From positions 1 through 64,000 of the forward strand of contig DLGD01000021.1 of the NCBI GenBank assembly GCA_002482505.1: DNA of 64,000 bases, read 5' to 3'. The stretch's first letter is position 1, and the number at the start of each line of letters is the position of its first letter. This DNA is from Christensenella sp. UBA7703. Its GTDB lineage: Bacteria; Bacillota; Clostridia; Christensenellales; CAG-138. The notes beneath the pieces are model-generated. The model did not search any database, was not told the DNA's origin, and saw only the letters and a list, made by a program, of their open reading frames with translations. Both the position numbers and the translations under genes were made by a program. Shown piece by piece: positions 9,103 through 19,632 of this stretch.

Positions 9103-9594
9103 CTACAGCTTTCCCGCTTTGATGGCGTTCATCAGTCCGCCAGCGGAGATGATTCCCTGAATGAACGCCGGGAAGGGCTCGCCCTGATAGCTCTCATTTC
9201 GGGTGAGGTTCGTGATCACGCCCGTGTCAAAGTCTACGCTGATCTTGTCCCCCGCTTGAATCTTTTCGCTCGCTTCGGGACATTCCACGATCGGAAGCCC
9301 GATGTTGATCGCGTTGCGATAAAAGATGCGCGCAAACGTCGCCGCGATGACACAGGAGATGCCGCTTTCTTTGATCGCGATCGGCGCGTGCTCACGCGAG
9401 CTGCCGCAGCCGAAGTTTTTGCCGCCGACCATCACATCGCCCGCCTGCACCCGCTTGGAGAAATCTTTGTCGATGTCCTCCATGCAATGGGGTGCGAGCT
9501 CTTTGGGATCGGTGGTGTTGAGATAACGCGCGGGGATGATCACGTCGGTATCAATGTTGTCGCCATATTTGATGGCGTTGCCTGTTGCCTTCAT
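9103..9594 (-). CDS. leuD: 3-isopropylmalate dehydratase small subunit
   Basis: The 163-residue small subunit of isopropylmalate isomerase, with the swivelling-domain motif NFGCGSSREHAP near residues 60-71 and YLNTTDPKELAPHCMEDID near the start. It pairs with LeuC to move the hydroxyl group of 2-isopropylmalate (or citramalate). The length is that of the short archaeal/clostridial type. The ATG overlaps the leuC stop by four bases and a GGAGG site precedes it, so the two subunits are translationally coupled. Confidence 0.96.
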   Translation of the reverse strand: MKATGNAIKYGDNIDTDVIIPARYLNTTDPKELAPHCMEDIDKDFSKRVQAGDVMVGGKNFGCGSSREHAPIAIKESGISCVIAATFARIFYRNAINIGLPIVECPEASEKIQAGDKISVDFDTGVITNLTRNESYQGEPFPAFIQGIISAGGLMNAIKAGKL

Positions 9595-10865
9595 ACTTTG
9601 CCTCCTAACACGGATTCGGGTGTGACGAGTTTGCCTGCGATGGCGGATGCGGCGGCAACGGCTGGAGAAGCGAGATACACTTCAGATCCTGTGTGCCCCA
9701 TACGCCCGACGAAGTTGCGATTGGTGGTGGCTACCGCGCGCTCGCCTTTGGCAAGAATGCCCATGTGCCCGCCGAGGCACGGCCCGCAGGTGGGAGTGCT
9801 AACCGCGCAGCCCGCGTCGATAAACGTCTTCACGAGGCCCTCTTCCATCGCCTGCAGCATGATCTTTTGCGTGGCGGGGATCACGATGCAACGCACGCCG
9901 TCGTGCACCTGCCTGCCTTCAAAAATCTTGGCTGCTACTCGCAGGTCTTCGATTCTGCCGTTGGTGCAGCTGCCGATGACCGCCTGATCGATGGTGATCT
10001 CACCGACTTCGGAGACGGGCTTTGCGTTCTCAGGCAGATGTGGCAGGGATACGGTCGGCTCGATCGCGGAGAGGTCGATCTCAAACGTCTTTGTGTATTC
10101 CGCATCTTCGTCCGCTTGATAGACCGTCCAGGGCGCGCAGTTGTGCTCTTTTGCAAACTGCTCGGTCTTCTCGTCATATTCAAACGCGCCGTTTTTCGCG
10201 CCGGCTTCAATCGCCATGTTCGCCATGCAAAGACGGTCTTCCATCGTGAGGCTGGCAAGCCCCTCGCCCGTGAACTCCATCGATTGATAGAGTGCGCCGT
10301 CCACGCCGATCATGCCGATGATCTGTAGGATGACATCCTTGCCGGATACCCACTCTTTGAGCTTGCCTTTTAGGATGAAGCGCATCGCCGTCGGCACCTT
10401 CAGCCAGCAAAGCCCTGTCGCCATGCCCGCCGCCATATCCGTGCTGCCGACACCCGTGGAGAAGGCACCGAGCGCGCCATAGGTGCAGGTATGCGAATCC
10501 GCACCGATGATCAGATCGCCGGGTTTCACGAGACCCATCTCCGGCAAGAGCGCGTGCTCCACGCCGACTTTGCCAACGTCGAAGAAGTTCGTGATCTGGT
10601 GTTTCTTGGCAAATGTGCGGACGGTTTTGCACTGCTCCGCCGCCTTGATATCCTTGTTGGGTGTGAAGTGATCCATCACGAGCGCGATCTTGTCGCGGTC
10701 GAACACCTTCTCCAGCCCCGCTTTTTCAAATTCGATGATGGCGACCGGCGCGGTGATGTCGTTGCCGAGCACCAGATCGACCTTCGCGCGGATCAGCTGC
10801 CCTGCGCTGACGTGATCCATCCCCGCGTGGCTTGCGAGTATCTTTTGCGTCATTGTCATTCCCAT
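9591..10865 (-). CDS. leuC: 3-isopropylmalate dehydratase large subunit
   Basis: A 424-residue aconitase-superfamily protein carrying the [4Fe-4S] cysteines in GSCTNGR (about residue 300) and TCGPCLGG (about 360), plus GADSHTCTYGALGAF near 135. Its length and the C-terminal TTNRNFVGRMGHTGSEVYLASP place it in the archaeal/clostridial-type LeuC subgroup rather than the longer enterobacterial type. It forms the active dehydratase with LeuD and should also serve the citramalate pathway started by CimA. AGGAGG lies about eleven bases before the ATG. Confidence 0.96.
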   Translation of the reverse strand: MGMTMTQKILASHAGMDHVSAGQLIRAKVDLVLGNDITAPVAIIEFEKAGLEKVFDRDKIALVMDHFTPNKDIKAAEQCKTVRTFAKKHQITNFFDVGKVGVEHALLPEMGLVKPGDLIIGADSHTCTYGALGAFSTGVGSTDMAAGMATGLCWLKVPTAMRFILKGKLKEWVSGKDVILQIIGMIGVDGALYQSMEFTGEGLASLTMEDRLCMANMAIEAGAKNGAFEYDEKTEQFAKEHNCAPWTVYQADEDAEYTKTFEIDLSAIEPTVSLPHLPENAKPVSEVGEITIDQAVIGSCTNGRIEDLRVAAKIFEGRQVHDGVRCIVIPATQKIMLQAMEEGLVKTFIDAGCAVSTPTCGPCLGGHMGILAKGERAVATTNRNFVGRMGHTGSEVYLASPAVAAASAIAGKLVTPESVLGGKV

Positions 10866-10931
10866 ACTGTTCTTGCTCCTCCTGCGTTCTGTAATCCATA
10901 TCTTGCTGCGCTTTTCGCGCAGATATATCCA

Positions 10932-12458
<1,527 letters not shown>

Positions 12459-12481
12459 CTTCGCTTCCTCAAGCGGCGGTC

Positions 12482-14140
12482 TTATTTGACGACCGCTCCT
12501 TCCGAAGCCGAGGAGACCATGCGTTCATAGCGCGCAAGATACCCTTTTTTAATCTTCGGTTCGGGCGGTTGCCAGCTCTTTTTGCGTTCGCTGAGCTCTT
12601 CTTCGCTGACGCGGACATTCAGCGTGCCCGCCGGAATGTCGATGTCGATCCTGTCCCCGTTTTGGATCAGCGCAATGTTGCCGCCGCGCGCCGCCTCCGG
12701 CGAAACGTGGCCGATTGCGGCTCCGCGTGATGCGCCGGAGAATCGACCATCCGTGATGAGCGCAACCGTGCTGTCGAGGCTCATGCCCGCGATTGCGGAT
12801 GTCGGCCCCAGCATCTCGCGCATGCCCGGCCCGCCCTTCGGCCCCTCATAGCGAATGACAACCACGTCTCCCGCTTCAATCTGCATGTCGTAGATCGCCT
12901 TGATCGCCTGCTCTTCCGAGTCGAACACTTTGGCTTTCCCGCTGTGCACCATCATGCTGTCCAGAACGGCAGCGCGTTTGACGACGGCTCCGTCCGGCGC
13001 AATGTTGCCTTTGAGAATCTGGATGCCGCCGGTCTTGGAATACGGCTCCTTGCAGGAGCGAATCACGTTACTATTACGGATCTTCGTGTTCTTGACCGCT
13101 TCCGCCATGGAAACGCCGAGAACCGTCATTGTAAAGCCGTCATAATATCCGTTTTGAATCAGCTCGTTCACCACAGCAGAAACCCCGCCTGCGTGATAGA
13201 GGTCTTCCACATGGTGCGGGCCGGACGGCGCGAGGCGGCAAAGGTTCGGTACACGCGCGCTGATCTCGTTGATGAGATCCAGATTGAGCGTAACGCCCGC
13301 TTCCCGCGCGATTGCGGTTAGGTGCAGCACGCTGTTGGTGGAGCAGCCGAGCGCCATATCCACCGCAAGCGCGTTTGCAAACGCGGTCTCGGTGAGAATC
13401 TGCGACGGGCGAATGTCTTTTTTGACCAGCTCAACTACCTGCATCCCCGCGTGTTTTGCCAGCCGCAAGCGTTCCGCATAGACCGCGGGAATTGTGCCGT
13501 TGCCGGGCAGCGCCATACCGATTGCCTCGCTCAGACAGGACATGGAGTTTGCCGTGAACATGCCGGAACAGGAGCCGCAGCCGGGACACGCGTTGTTTTC
13601 GCAAAAGTCGAGCTCTTCCTGCGTCGCTTTTCCGGCTTTGAACGCACCGACTGCTTCAAACACACTGTTGAGGTCAAGGTTCTTGCCGCCGCCTTGGTAG
13701 GAGAGCATTGGTCCCGCCGTGACAAACACCGCGGGCAAATCGAGCCGCGCCGCCGCCATCAGCATGCCGGGAATGATCTTGTCGCAGCCTGGCAAAAACA
13801 CCATACCGTCGAAGCGATGTGCTTGCGCCATAATCTCGCATTCATCCGCAATGATTTCGCGGCTGGCAAGCGAATAGTGCATGCCTTCGTGACCCATCGC
13901 GATGCCGTCGCATACGCCGATGGTGCCAAACTCAATCGGGGTTCCGCCCGCCATGCGGATGCCCGCCTTGACGGCCTCGGACAGTTGATCGAGGTTGAAG
14001 TGCCCCGGTACAATCTCATTTCTGGGATTTGCGATACCGATCAGCGGACGGTTGAGTTCTTCATCGGTATACCCCATGGCTTTAAACAGGGAGCGGTGCG
14101 GCGCGCGCTCCGCATTTTTCGTGACTTCATCGCTGCGCAT
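12482..14140 (-). CDS. ilvD: Dihydroxy-acid dehydratase
   Basis: The 552-residue Fe-S dehydratase of valine and isoleucine synthesis. Cluster cysteines are seen in FLPGCDKIIPGMLMAA (about residue 118) and NACPGCGSCSGMFTANSM (about 190), with the C-terminal TDGRFSGASRGAAIGHVSPEA. It dehydrates the dihydroxy acids made by IlvC. The gene lies 17 bases downstream of ilvB and 23 bases upstream of leuA, both within the T-box operon. Confidence 0.97.
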   Translation of the reverse strand: MRSDEVTKNAERAPHRSLFKAMGYTDEELNRPLIGIANPRNEIVPGHFNLDQLSEAVKAGIRMAGGTPIEFGTIGVCDGIAMGHEGMHYSLASREIIADECEIMAQAHRFDGMVFLPGCDKIIPGMLMAAARLDLPAVFVTAGPMLSYQGGGKNLDLNSVFEAVGAFKAGKATQEELDFCENNACPGCGSCSGMFTANSMSCLSEAIGMALPGNGTIPAVYAERLRLAKHAGMQVVELVKKDIRPSQILTETAFANALAVDMALGCSTNSVLHLTAIAREAGVTLNLDLINEISARVPNLCRLAPSGPHHVEDLYHAGGVSAVVNELIQNGYYDGFTMTVLGVSMAEAVKNTKIRNSNVIRSCKEPYSKTGGIQILKGNIAPDGAVVKRAAVLDSMMVHSGKAKVFDSEEQAIKAIYDMQIEAGDVVVIRYEGPKGGPGMREMLGPTSAIAGMSLDSTVALITDGRFSGASRGAAIGHVSPEAARGGNIALIQNGDRIDIDIPAGTLNVRVSEEELSERKKSWQPPEPKIKKGYLARYERMVSSASEGAVVK

Positions 14141-14157
14141 AAACTCGTCTTCCCTTC

Positions 14158-15861
14158 TTATTTTTGTTCCGGGGATTCATGCTCGTGCAGCACAAACTCC
14201 GTGATCGGTTTGCCCGGCGCAACCATCGGCGCGATGGTTTCGTCGCAACCGATGCGGCAATCAATCACGACCGCCTCGCCGGAATCAATTGACTTGGCAA
14301 ATGCTTCGTCGAACTGCTCCAGAGAGCAGACCGTGTAGCCTTTGAGGCCGTATGCATCCGCCAGCTTGGAAAAATCCGGCCCGCGGTCAAGATTGGTCTG
14401 CGAATAGCGTTTGCCGTAAAACACGGTTTGCCACTGGCGCACCATGCCAAGCACGCCGTTGTTCATCACGAGGATGACGACGGGGATGCCGTAGTGCTGC
14501 ATCGTCGCAAGCTCGTTGCTGTTCATACGGAAGCACCCGTCGCCTGTGATCAGCACGACTTTGCGATCCGGTCTTGCAACAGCGGCTCCCATGGACGCGC
14601 CCGCTCCATACCCCATCGTACCAAATCCACCGGAGGTGATGAAAGTACCCGGTAGTTCATAATTATAATATCGCGCTGCCCACATTTGGTGTTGTCCCAC
14701 GTCGGTCACGATCAGCGCGTCCTGCGGCAGGTGCTGTTGCACATGCGAGATGATTGCTTTGGGCGTGAACCCTTCGAATTTTTGCGCGCGCACAGGCATT
14801 TTGAGCGCTTGAATCGTCTTGAGCCATTCCTCGCGTTCGCTTGTTTCAATCGGCGTGGATTCCAATCGTTGCAGTAGGCGTTTCAAAACACTCTTCACAT
14901 CGCCTAGGATATGATGCGCGGTGCGCACGTTTTTGTTGATCTCCGCTGCGTCGATGTCAATCTGGACGATCTTCGCACTCTTGCAAAATTTATTCACGTC
15001 GCCCGTCACGCGGTCGTTAAAGCGGCTTCCAAGCGCGAGAAACAGTTCGCTTTCCGAAACGGCGACGTTTGTGGCGCGCGTGCCGTGCATGCCGATCATG
15101 CCGGTAAAATTCGGGTGTGTCGCGGGGAATGCGCCCGCGCCCATCAGCGTGCAGCCAACCGGGGCTTTGATCAACTCGGCGAGACGATGGATTTCCTCGC
15201 TCGCGCCGGAGAGCAGCGCCCCGCCGCCACAGAGCAGGAACACCTTGTTGCTGGAACGGATCATGTCCGCAAGCGTTTCGATATCCGCTTCCGCTTCTGC
15301 GCTCACCGGGGTTTCTTTCTTGCTGGTATCAATTGTTTCCGGCGTATACTCTGCCGTTTCCGCCGTCACGTTTTTCGGGATATCGACGAGCACCGGGCCG
15401 GGCCTTCCCGTTCGCGCGATTTCAAACGCCTCGCGCAGGATTTTCGCCAAATCCTTCACGTCCTTAACGATAAAGTTGTGCTTCGTGATCGGCGTTGTGA
15501 TGCCCGCGATGTCCGCCTCCTGAAAGCTGTCCTTCCCGATCAGGTTGACGTTGACGTTTCCCGTGATGAACACGACAGGCACGCTGTCAAGGTATGCCGT
15601 CGCGATGCCGGTGACGAGGTTGGTTGCCCCCGGCCCGCTGGTCGCGATGCAAACGCCGACCTTGCCGCTTGCGCGTGCATAGCCATCCGCCGCGTGCGAA
15701 GCACCTTGCTCATGCGCAGTCAGAATATGATGGATGCGGTCGCTGTTTTTATAGAGCTCGTCATAGATATTCAGTACGGAGCCGCCCGGGTAGCCGAACA
15801 CGGTGTCGACTCCCTGCTCCACGAGGCATTCGATCAAAATCTGTGAGCCGGTGAGTTTCAT
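14158..15861 (-). CDS. ilvB: Acetolactate synthase large (catalytic) subunit
   Basis: A 567-residue thiamine-diphosphate enzyme condensing pyruvate with pyruvate or 2-ketobutyrate. The N-terminal PYR domain starts MKLTGSQILIECLVEQGVDTVFGYPGGSVLNIYDEL with the catalytic glutamate in HEQGASHAADGYARASG. The C-terminal PP domain has the ThDP/Mg motif GDGCFRMNSNELATMQHYGIPVVILVMNN near residue 440. It should work with the IlvN subunit encoded downstream. A GAAAGGGG site precedes the ATG, and cimA ends 37 bases upstream. Confidence 0.97.
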   Translation of the reverse strand: MKLTGSQILIECLVEQGVDTVFGYPGGSVLNIYDELYKNSDRIHHILTAHEQGASHAADGYARASGKVGVCIATSGPGATNLVTGIATAYLDSVPVVFITGNVNVNLIGKDSFQEADIAGITTPITKHNFIVKDVKDLAKILREAFEIARTGRPGPVLVDIPKNVTAETAEYTPETIDTSKKETPVSAEAEADIETLADMIRSSNKVFLLCGGGALLSGASEEIHRLAELIKAPVGCTLMGAGAFPATHPNFTGMIGMHGTRATNVAVSESELFLALGSRFNDRVTGDVNKFCKSAKIVQIDIDAAEINKNVRTAHHILGDVKSVLKRLLQRLESTPIETSEREEWLKTIQALKMPVRAQKFEGFTPKAIISHVQQHLPQDALIVTDVGQHQMWAARYYNYELPGTFITSGGFGTMGYGAGASMGAAVARPDRKVVLITGDGCFRMNSNELATMQHYGIPVVILVMNNGVLGMVRQWQTVFYGKRYSQTNLDRGPDFSKLADAYGLKGYTVCSLEQFDEAFAKSIDSGEAVVIDCRIGCDETIAPMVAPGKPITEFVLHEHESPEQK

Positions 15862-15898
15862 ATATCTTACCCCTTTCGATCTCAGGTCAATCTTGTTG

Positions 15899-17503
15899 TT
15901 ATGCGCTTTCGCCCTGCGCTTCGAGACAGTTCGACTGCGCGTTGGACTTGAGCAGTTTGTATTCGATGGAGTCCATCAGCGCGCGTGTGCTCGCCTGCAT
16001 AATGTCTACCGCGACGCCTACCGTCGTCCAGTATGCGTGCCCGTCGGTGGATTCGATGAGTACGCGAACCTTTGCCGCGGTTGCGCTCTCGCTGTCCAGC
16101 ACACGTACCTTGTAATCCGTCAACCGGATTTCTCCGATTTCGGGATAAAATACCTCCAGCGCTTTTCGTAATGCTGCGTCAATCGCGTTCACAGGCCCAA
16201 GCCCTTCCGCCGCCGTAATCTCCAGCCGTTCGCCTACCAGTACTTTAATCGAAGCGAGCGACGGTTTTTTGCGGATTTCGGACTGCGGTTCGTCTACCAC
16301 GCTGAGCATCTGTAGCTCAAAGAACTTCGGACGAACCCCGAGCAGCTTTCGCACCTCCAATTCAAAGGAAGCTTCCGCGCCTTCAAACTGATACCCTTGA
16401 TGTTCCATCTGCTTGACCATGTCTATGATCTTGGTGGCTTCCTCGGAATCCTTCTTGATTTCGGGATAAAATCCTTTTACCTTTTCGAGGATTGCGCTTC
16501 TGCCTGCGACCTCGGACATCATCACCCGGCGGCTGTTGCCCACCGCGGAAGGAGAAACGTGTTCAAACGTAAGAGAGTTCTTCATCACGCCGTCAACATG
16601 CATCCCACCCTTATGCGCAAAGGCGTTTGCGCCGACATACGGCATGTTTTTGCCCACGCTGATGTTGGAAATATCGGCCACCTCATGGACCGTACTGGTC
16701 AATCGTTCCAGCGCCTCGGCGGGTACGCAATCGTAACCGAGCTTGAGTTGCAGGCTTGCCAGCACCGTAGAGAGATTCGCGTTGCCGCAGCGTTCGCCAA
16801 ATCCTGCCAGCGTGCCCTGCACATGTGTGGCGCCTGCGGTTACCGCGAGTACGCTGTTTGCTGCCGCCATGCCTGCATCGTCATGCGCATGAATACCAAC
16901 CGAGACGGGAAAACGCTGCTTCACCAGCTTCGTTACGCTCTCTACATAGTCCGGGAAGCTCCCGCCGTTTGTGTCGCAAAGGCAAAGGCAATCCGCGCCG
17001 CTTTGATAGGCCGCTTCCAGCGTGCTGAGGGCATAGTCCGGGTTGGCACGGTAGCCGTCGAAGAAATGCTCCGCATCGTAGACCACTTCTTTGCCCTGCG
17101 CTTTGAGAAAACGCACGGTGTCCCGAATCATCGTGAGGTTTTCGGGCAGCTCCGCGCGGAGAATGTCGGTAACATGGATGTCCCAGGATTTACCGAAGAT
17201 CGTCACACATTCGGTGTTGGCAGAGAGCAGGGATCTGATGTTTGCGTCGTCCTCTACAGCGATATTCTTCTTGCGCGTGGCGCCAAAGGCGGTTACCTTT
17301 GCGTGCTTGAGCGGGTTTTGTTGCAGCAGCTCAAAGAACTCCATGTCCTTCGGGTTGGAGCCGGGGTTGCCCGCCTCGATATAATCGACCTGAAGCTCGT
17401 CGAGAATGCGCGCAATTTTGATTTTATCCTGTACGGAAAAGGAGATGCCAACGCTCTGCGCGCCGTCGCGCAGCGTGGAATCCAGCAAATATACCTTGTT
17501 CAT
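15899..17503 (-). CDS. cimA: (R)-citramalate synthase
   Basis: A 534-residue HMGL-like enzyme condensing acetyl-CoA with pyruvate to (R)-citramalate, the entry to threonine-independent isoleucine synthesis. It has LLDSTLRDGAQSVGISFSVQDKIKIA at the start, metal ligands in IHAHDDAGMAAANS, and a C-terminal LeuA-like regulatory domain from about residue 395. The DGAQSVGISFS variant separates it from LeuA (DGEQSPGCSM), and both are present here. It is first in the operon, 84 bases after the T-box terminator, with AGGAGG before the ATG. A homocitrate synthase role is less likely given the sequence type and context. Confidence 0.92.
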   Translation of the reverse strand: MNKVYLLDSTLRDGAQSVGISFSVQDKIKIARILDELQVDYIEAGNPGSNPKDMEFFELLQQNPLKHAKVTAFGATRKKNIAVEDDANIRSLLSANTECVTIFGKSWDIHVTDILRAELPENLTMIRDTVRFLKAQGKEVVYDAEHFFDGYRANPDYALSTLEAAYQSGADCLCLCDTNGGSFPDYVESVTKLVKQRFPVSVGIHAHDDAGMAAANSVLAVTAGATHVQGTLAGFGERCGNANLSTVLASLQLKLGYDCVPAEALERLTSTVHEVADISNISVGKNMPYVGANAFAHKGGMHVDGVMKNSLTFEHVSPSAVGNSRRVMMSEVAGRSAILEKVKGFYPEIKKDSEEATKIIDMVKQMEHQGYQFEGAEASFELEVRKLLGVRPKFFELQMLSVVDEPQSEIRKKPSLASIKVLVGERLEITAAEGLGPVNAIDAALRKALEVFYPEIGEIRLTDYKVRVLDSESATAAKVRVLIESTDGHAYWTTVGVAVDIMQASTRALMDSIEYKLLKSNAQSNCLEAQGESA

Positions 17504-17586
17504 GCCCTAGCCTCCTGCTATCCATCAAATAACGCTTTTAAAGCCCGTTGATTCGGTTCATAGTGAATCCAATCGCCTTTTGACTA

Positions 17587-17622
17587 TAAAAAAAGTCCCC
17601 GTCTCATCATTGAGACGGGGAC
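17587..17622 (-). terminator. Leader terminator of the T-box riboswitch
   Basis: A perfect 12-bp stem (GTCCCCGTCTCA paired with TGAGACGGGGAC, loop ATGA) is followed on the minus strand by seven T residues. Its 5' arm follows the T-box closely, as expected for the alternative terminator/antiterminator pair. Confidence 0.93.
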
Positions 17623-17889
17623 GGATTCATCCTCGCGGTACCACTCAAATTGATCCGGTGTTTTCTTACGTATTGTTGATACGCCGAAAACGCACTGATC
17701 CTCTTTTAACGGGTTCTATCAAACCCTGGCTGTTAACGGTGCCTGCCGTAATACGCTTACTATGCTTCAGCGTCTCTGCTCGGGAGGGATCCGCTGCCCG
17801 CGTCGCCACCGGTTTGCACCAAACACCGGCTCTCTAAAGATGAACTTGCGATCAGCATGTCTCTTTCATCGCATGTATATATCTGAATT
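17587..17889 (-). ncRNA. T-box riboswitch leader of the ilv-leu operon
   Basis: On the minus strand the leader has a stem-I region with AGAGAGCCGG, the T-box motif GTGGTACCGCG (17634-17644) and an intrinsic terminator ending about 84 bases before cimA. The UGGU bulge of the T-box would pair with an ACCA acceptor end, as in isoleucine, leucine and valine tRNAs. The specifier codon cannot be fixed by eye: ATC (Ile, bases 17789-17791) is the better candidate after a GCTG/CAGC helix, while CTC (Leu) lies four bases further on. Uncharged tRNA binding should favour antitermination and expression of the whole operon. Confidence 0.93.
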
Positions 17890-17895
17890 TCGGAT

Positions 17896-17925
17896 AATAT
17901 ACCATATGTGTTTCAATTCTGTCAA
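17896..17925 (-). promoter_or_regulatory. Sigma-A promoter of the ilv-leu T-box operon
   Basis: Minus-strand TTGACA (17920-17925) and TATATT (17896-17901) are separated by 18 bases. The predicted start near 17889 coincides with the beginning of the T-box structure. Confidence 0.75.
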
Positions 17926-17995
17926 GGCTTTTTCTTTTATATTCGCGATATACGCATAAACTTCCATTATAAGAAGACAAAGCTTGCAATAATCG

Positions 17996-18020
17996 CAAAA
18001 AGAGAGTGCATATTGCACTC
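17996..18020 (-). terminator. Rho-independent terminator of pyk
   Basis: GAGTGCA and TGCACTC form a 7-bp stem (18004-18020) with a three-base loop, followed on the minus strand by TCTTTTTG. It lies about 30 bases after the pyk stop codon. Confidence 0.75.
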
Positions 18021-18048
18021 CCTTCTGACTATTTGACCCTAGTCTTGT

Positions 18049-19461
18049 TTACACCGTCTCCACCTTGATCAAGCTCGTGTTGCCGGAAACCCCGCTGACA
18101 TGACCGCCGGTGATGATGATATGATCGCCGTTTTGTAGGTCAAACAGCTTCTTCGCCGTCTCCGTCGCGTGATAAAACAGCACGTCGGTCGAGGTAAATG
18201 TTCCGCTCATCACAGGGATTACACCCCAGCTCAGCGCGAGTTTGTACCAAACCTTGCGGCTTGTAGTGAGGCCGATGATATCCATCGGCGGGCGGAAGCG
18301 CGAAATCATCCGCGCGGTGATTCCCGTCAGCGTGCAGGCGACAATCGCTTTTGCATCGAGGTCAATCGCCATGCCGCAGGTTGCGTGCGAAATCGCGTCC
18401 ACCGTATTTTTAATATGAAACTCCGTGTTGCGGAAGCGTTTGATGAAGTGGATATGCTTCTCGGTTTCTTCCGCAATTTTCGCCATCGTTTTGAGTGACT
18501 CAACAGGGTATTTGCCTGCGGCTGTCTCGCCGGAGAGCATAACAGCGCTGGTACCGTCGTAGACCGCGTTTGCAACGTCCGAAATCTCCGCACGGGTGGG
18601 GCGCGGGCTGTGGATCATGCTCTCGAGCATCTCCGTTGCAGTGATGACGCGTTTGCCTAAAAGGCGACACTCCGTCACAAGATATTTTTGAATATACGGC
18701 AGCTCCTCAAACGGAATCTCCACGCCGAGGTCGCCGCGGCCGATCATGATTCCCTCGCACTCTTCGCAGATCTCATGAATGTTATTGATGCCCGTGCGGT
18801 TTTCAATTTTTGCGATGATCGCGATGTCTTCCCCGCCATTTTCCTTCAAAAACGCTTTGAGGTCAATTAAATTTTGCCGTGTGGAAACAAACGATGCCGC
18901 AATGTAATCCACGTCGTTTTGAATACCAAACAGCAAATCCGCCTTGTCCTGCTCGCTGAGGTACTCCTGGCTAATCAACTTGTTCGGAAAGCTCATGCTC
19001 TTCCGGTCAGAAAGTTCCCCGCCTGCAATCACAACGCAGATCGCGTCGGTATCGGTCAGTTCCGTAACCTCAAATATGAGAAGACCATTGTTGACGAGGA
19101 TTCGATCGCCGATCTCCAGAGAACAGGCAAGCCCGGCAAAGTTGACCGAGACGCGTTCTTTTGAGCCCTGTACATCCTTGGTCGTGAACGTAAAGGTGTC
19201 TCCTTCATTCAGCGTGATTTTCCCGTTCTTAAAAGTTTTAATCCGAAACTCCGGTCCCTTTGTGTCCTGCATGATGGCGACCGGCATATCCAGTTCCTCG
19301 CGAACCTTCTTGATTCGCTCGATGCGGGTATGGTGGTCTTCATGCGTTCCGTGTGAAAAATTCAGCCTCGCCGTATTCATGCCTGCACGGCACATTTCGG
19401 CAAGGATCTCTTCCGATTCGCACGAAGGCCCAATGGTGCAGACGATTTTTGTTTTTCTCAT
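18049..19461 (-). CDS. pyk: Pyruvate kinase
   Basis: Final ATP-forming step of glycolysis: phosphoenolpyruvate plus ADP to pyruvate plus ATP. About 470 residues covering the A/B barrel and the C-terminal allosteric domain. Visible are MRKTKIVCTIGPSCES at the start, the catalytic-region IIAKIENRTGINNIHEICEECEGIMIGRGDLGVEIPFEELP (the signature lysine is in AKIENR), and ITATEMLESMIHSPRPTRAEISDVANAVYDGTSAVMLSGETAAGKYP. The extra PEP-utiliser domain of Bacillus-type enzymes is absent. The second ATG (19461) is preferred, since GAGGAG is eight bases upstream of it but only two from the first. Confidence 0.97.
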   Translation of the reverse strand: MRKTKIVCTIGPSCESEEILAEMCRAGMNTARLNFSHGTHEDHHTRIERIKKVREELDMPVAIMQDTKGPEFRIKTFKNGKITLNEGDTFTFTTKDVQGSKERVSVNFAGLACSLEIGDRILVNNGLLIFEVTELTDTDAICVVIAGGELSDRKSMSFPNKLISQEYLSEQDKADLLFGIQNDVDYIAASFVSTRQNLIDLKAFLKENGGEDIAIIAKIENRTGINNIHEICEECEGIMIGRGDLGVEIPFEELPYIQKYLVTECRLLGKRVITATEMLESMIHSPRPTRAEISDVANAVYDGTSAVMLSGETAAGKYPVESLKTMAKIAEETEKHIHFIKRFRNTEFHIKNTVDAISHATCGMAIDLDAKAIVACTLTGITARMISRFRPPMDIIGLTTSRKVWYKLALSWGVIPVMSGTFTSTDVLFYHATETAKKLFDLQNGDHIIITGGHVSGVSGNTSLIKVETV

Positions 19462-19504
19462 GATCATTTCTCCTCTTGCTTACACTGTCACAAACAATCC
19501 GTTT

Positions 19505-19533
19505 ATCATACTACTCGAAATAGGCATCATCAA
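19505..19533 (-). promoter_or_regulatory. Probable sigma-A promoter of pyk
   Basis: Minus-strand TTGATG (19528-19533) and TATGAT (19505-19510) with a 17-base spacer, about 45 bases before the pyk start. Confidence 0.55.
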
Positions 19534-19598
19534 GGGCGGAAATGTCAATTTTTCATGAAACGACTCGCCTTTTTGCGAATTTTTGCAGCTTTCGATGC

Positions 19599-19626
19599 AA
19601 AAGAGCGCGTTTTTGCGCTCCTCTTT
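19599..19626 (-). terminator. Terminator after the GNAT gene
   Basis: On the minus strand AAAAGAGGAGCGC and GCGCTCTTTT pair around an A-rich loop, and a short T run is part of the 3' arm. It sits just past the stop codon of the acetyltransferase gene. Confidence 0.55.
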
Positions 19627-19632
19627 TGATGA

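Noticed and set aside
16397..17551. Long plus-strand open frame opposite cimA (384 codons)
   Set aside because: It is antisense to a clear gene, shows no domain or ribosome-binding site, and is a by-product of GC-rich codon use, as are similar frames opposite ilvD, ilvB, polC and the GlpA-like gene.
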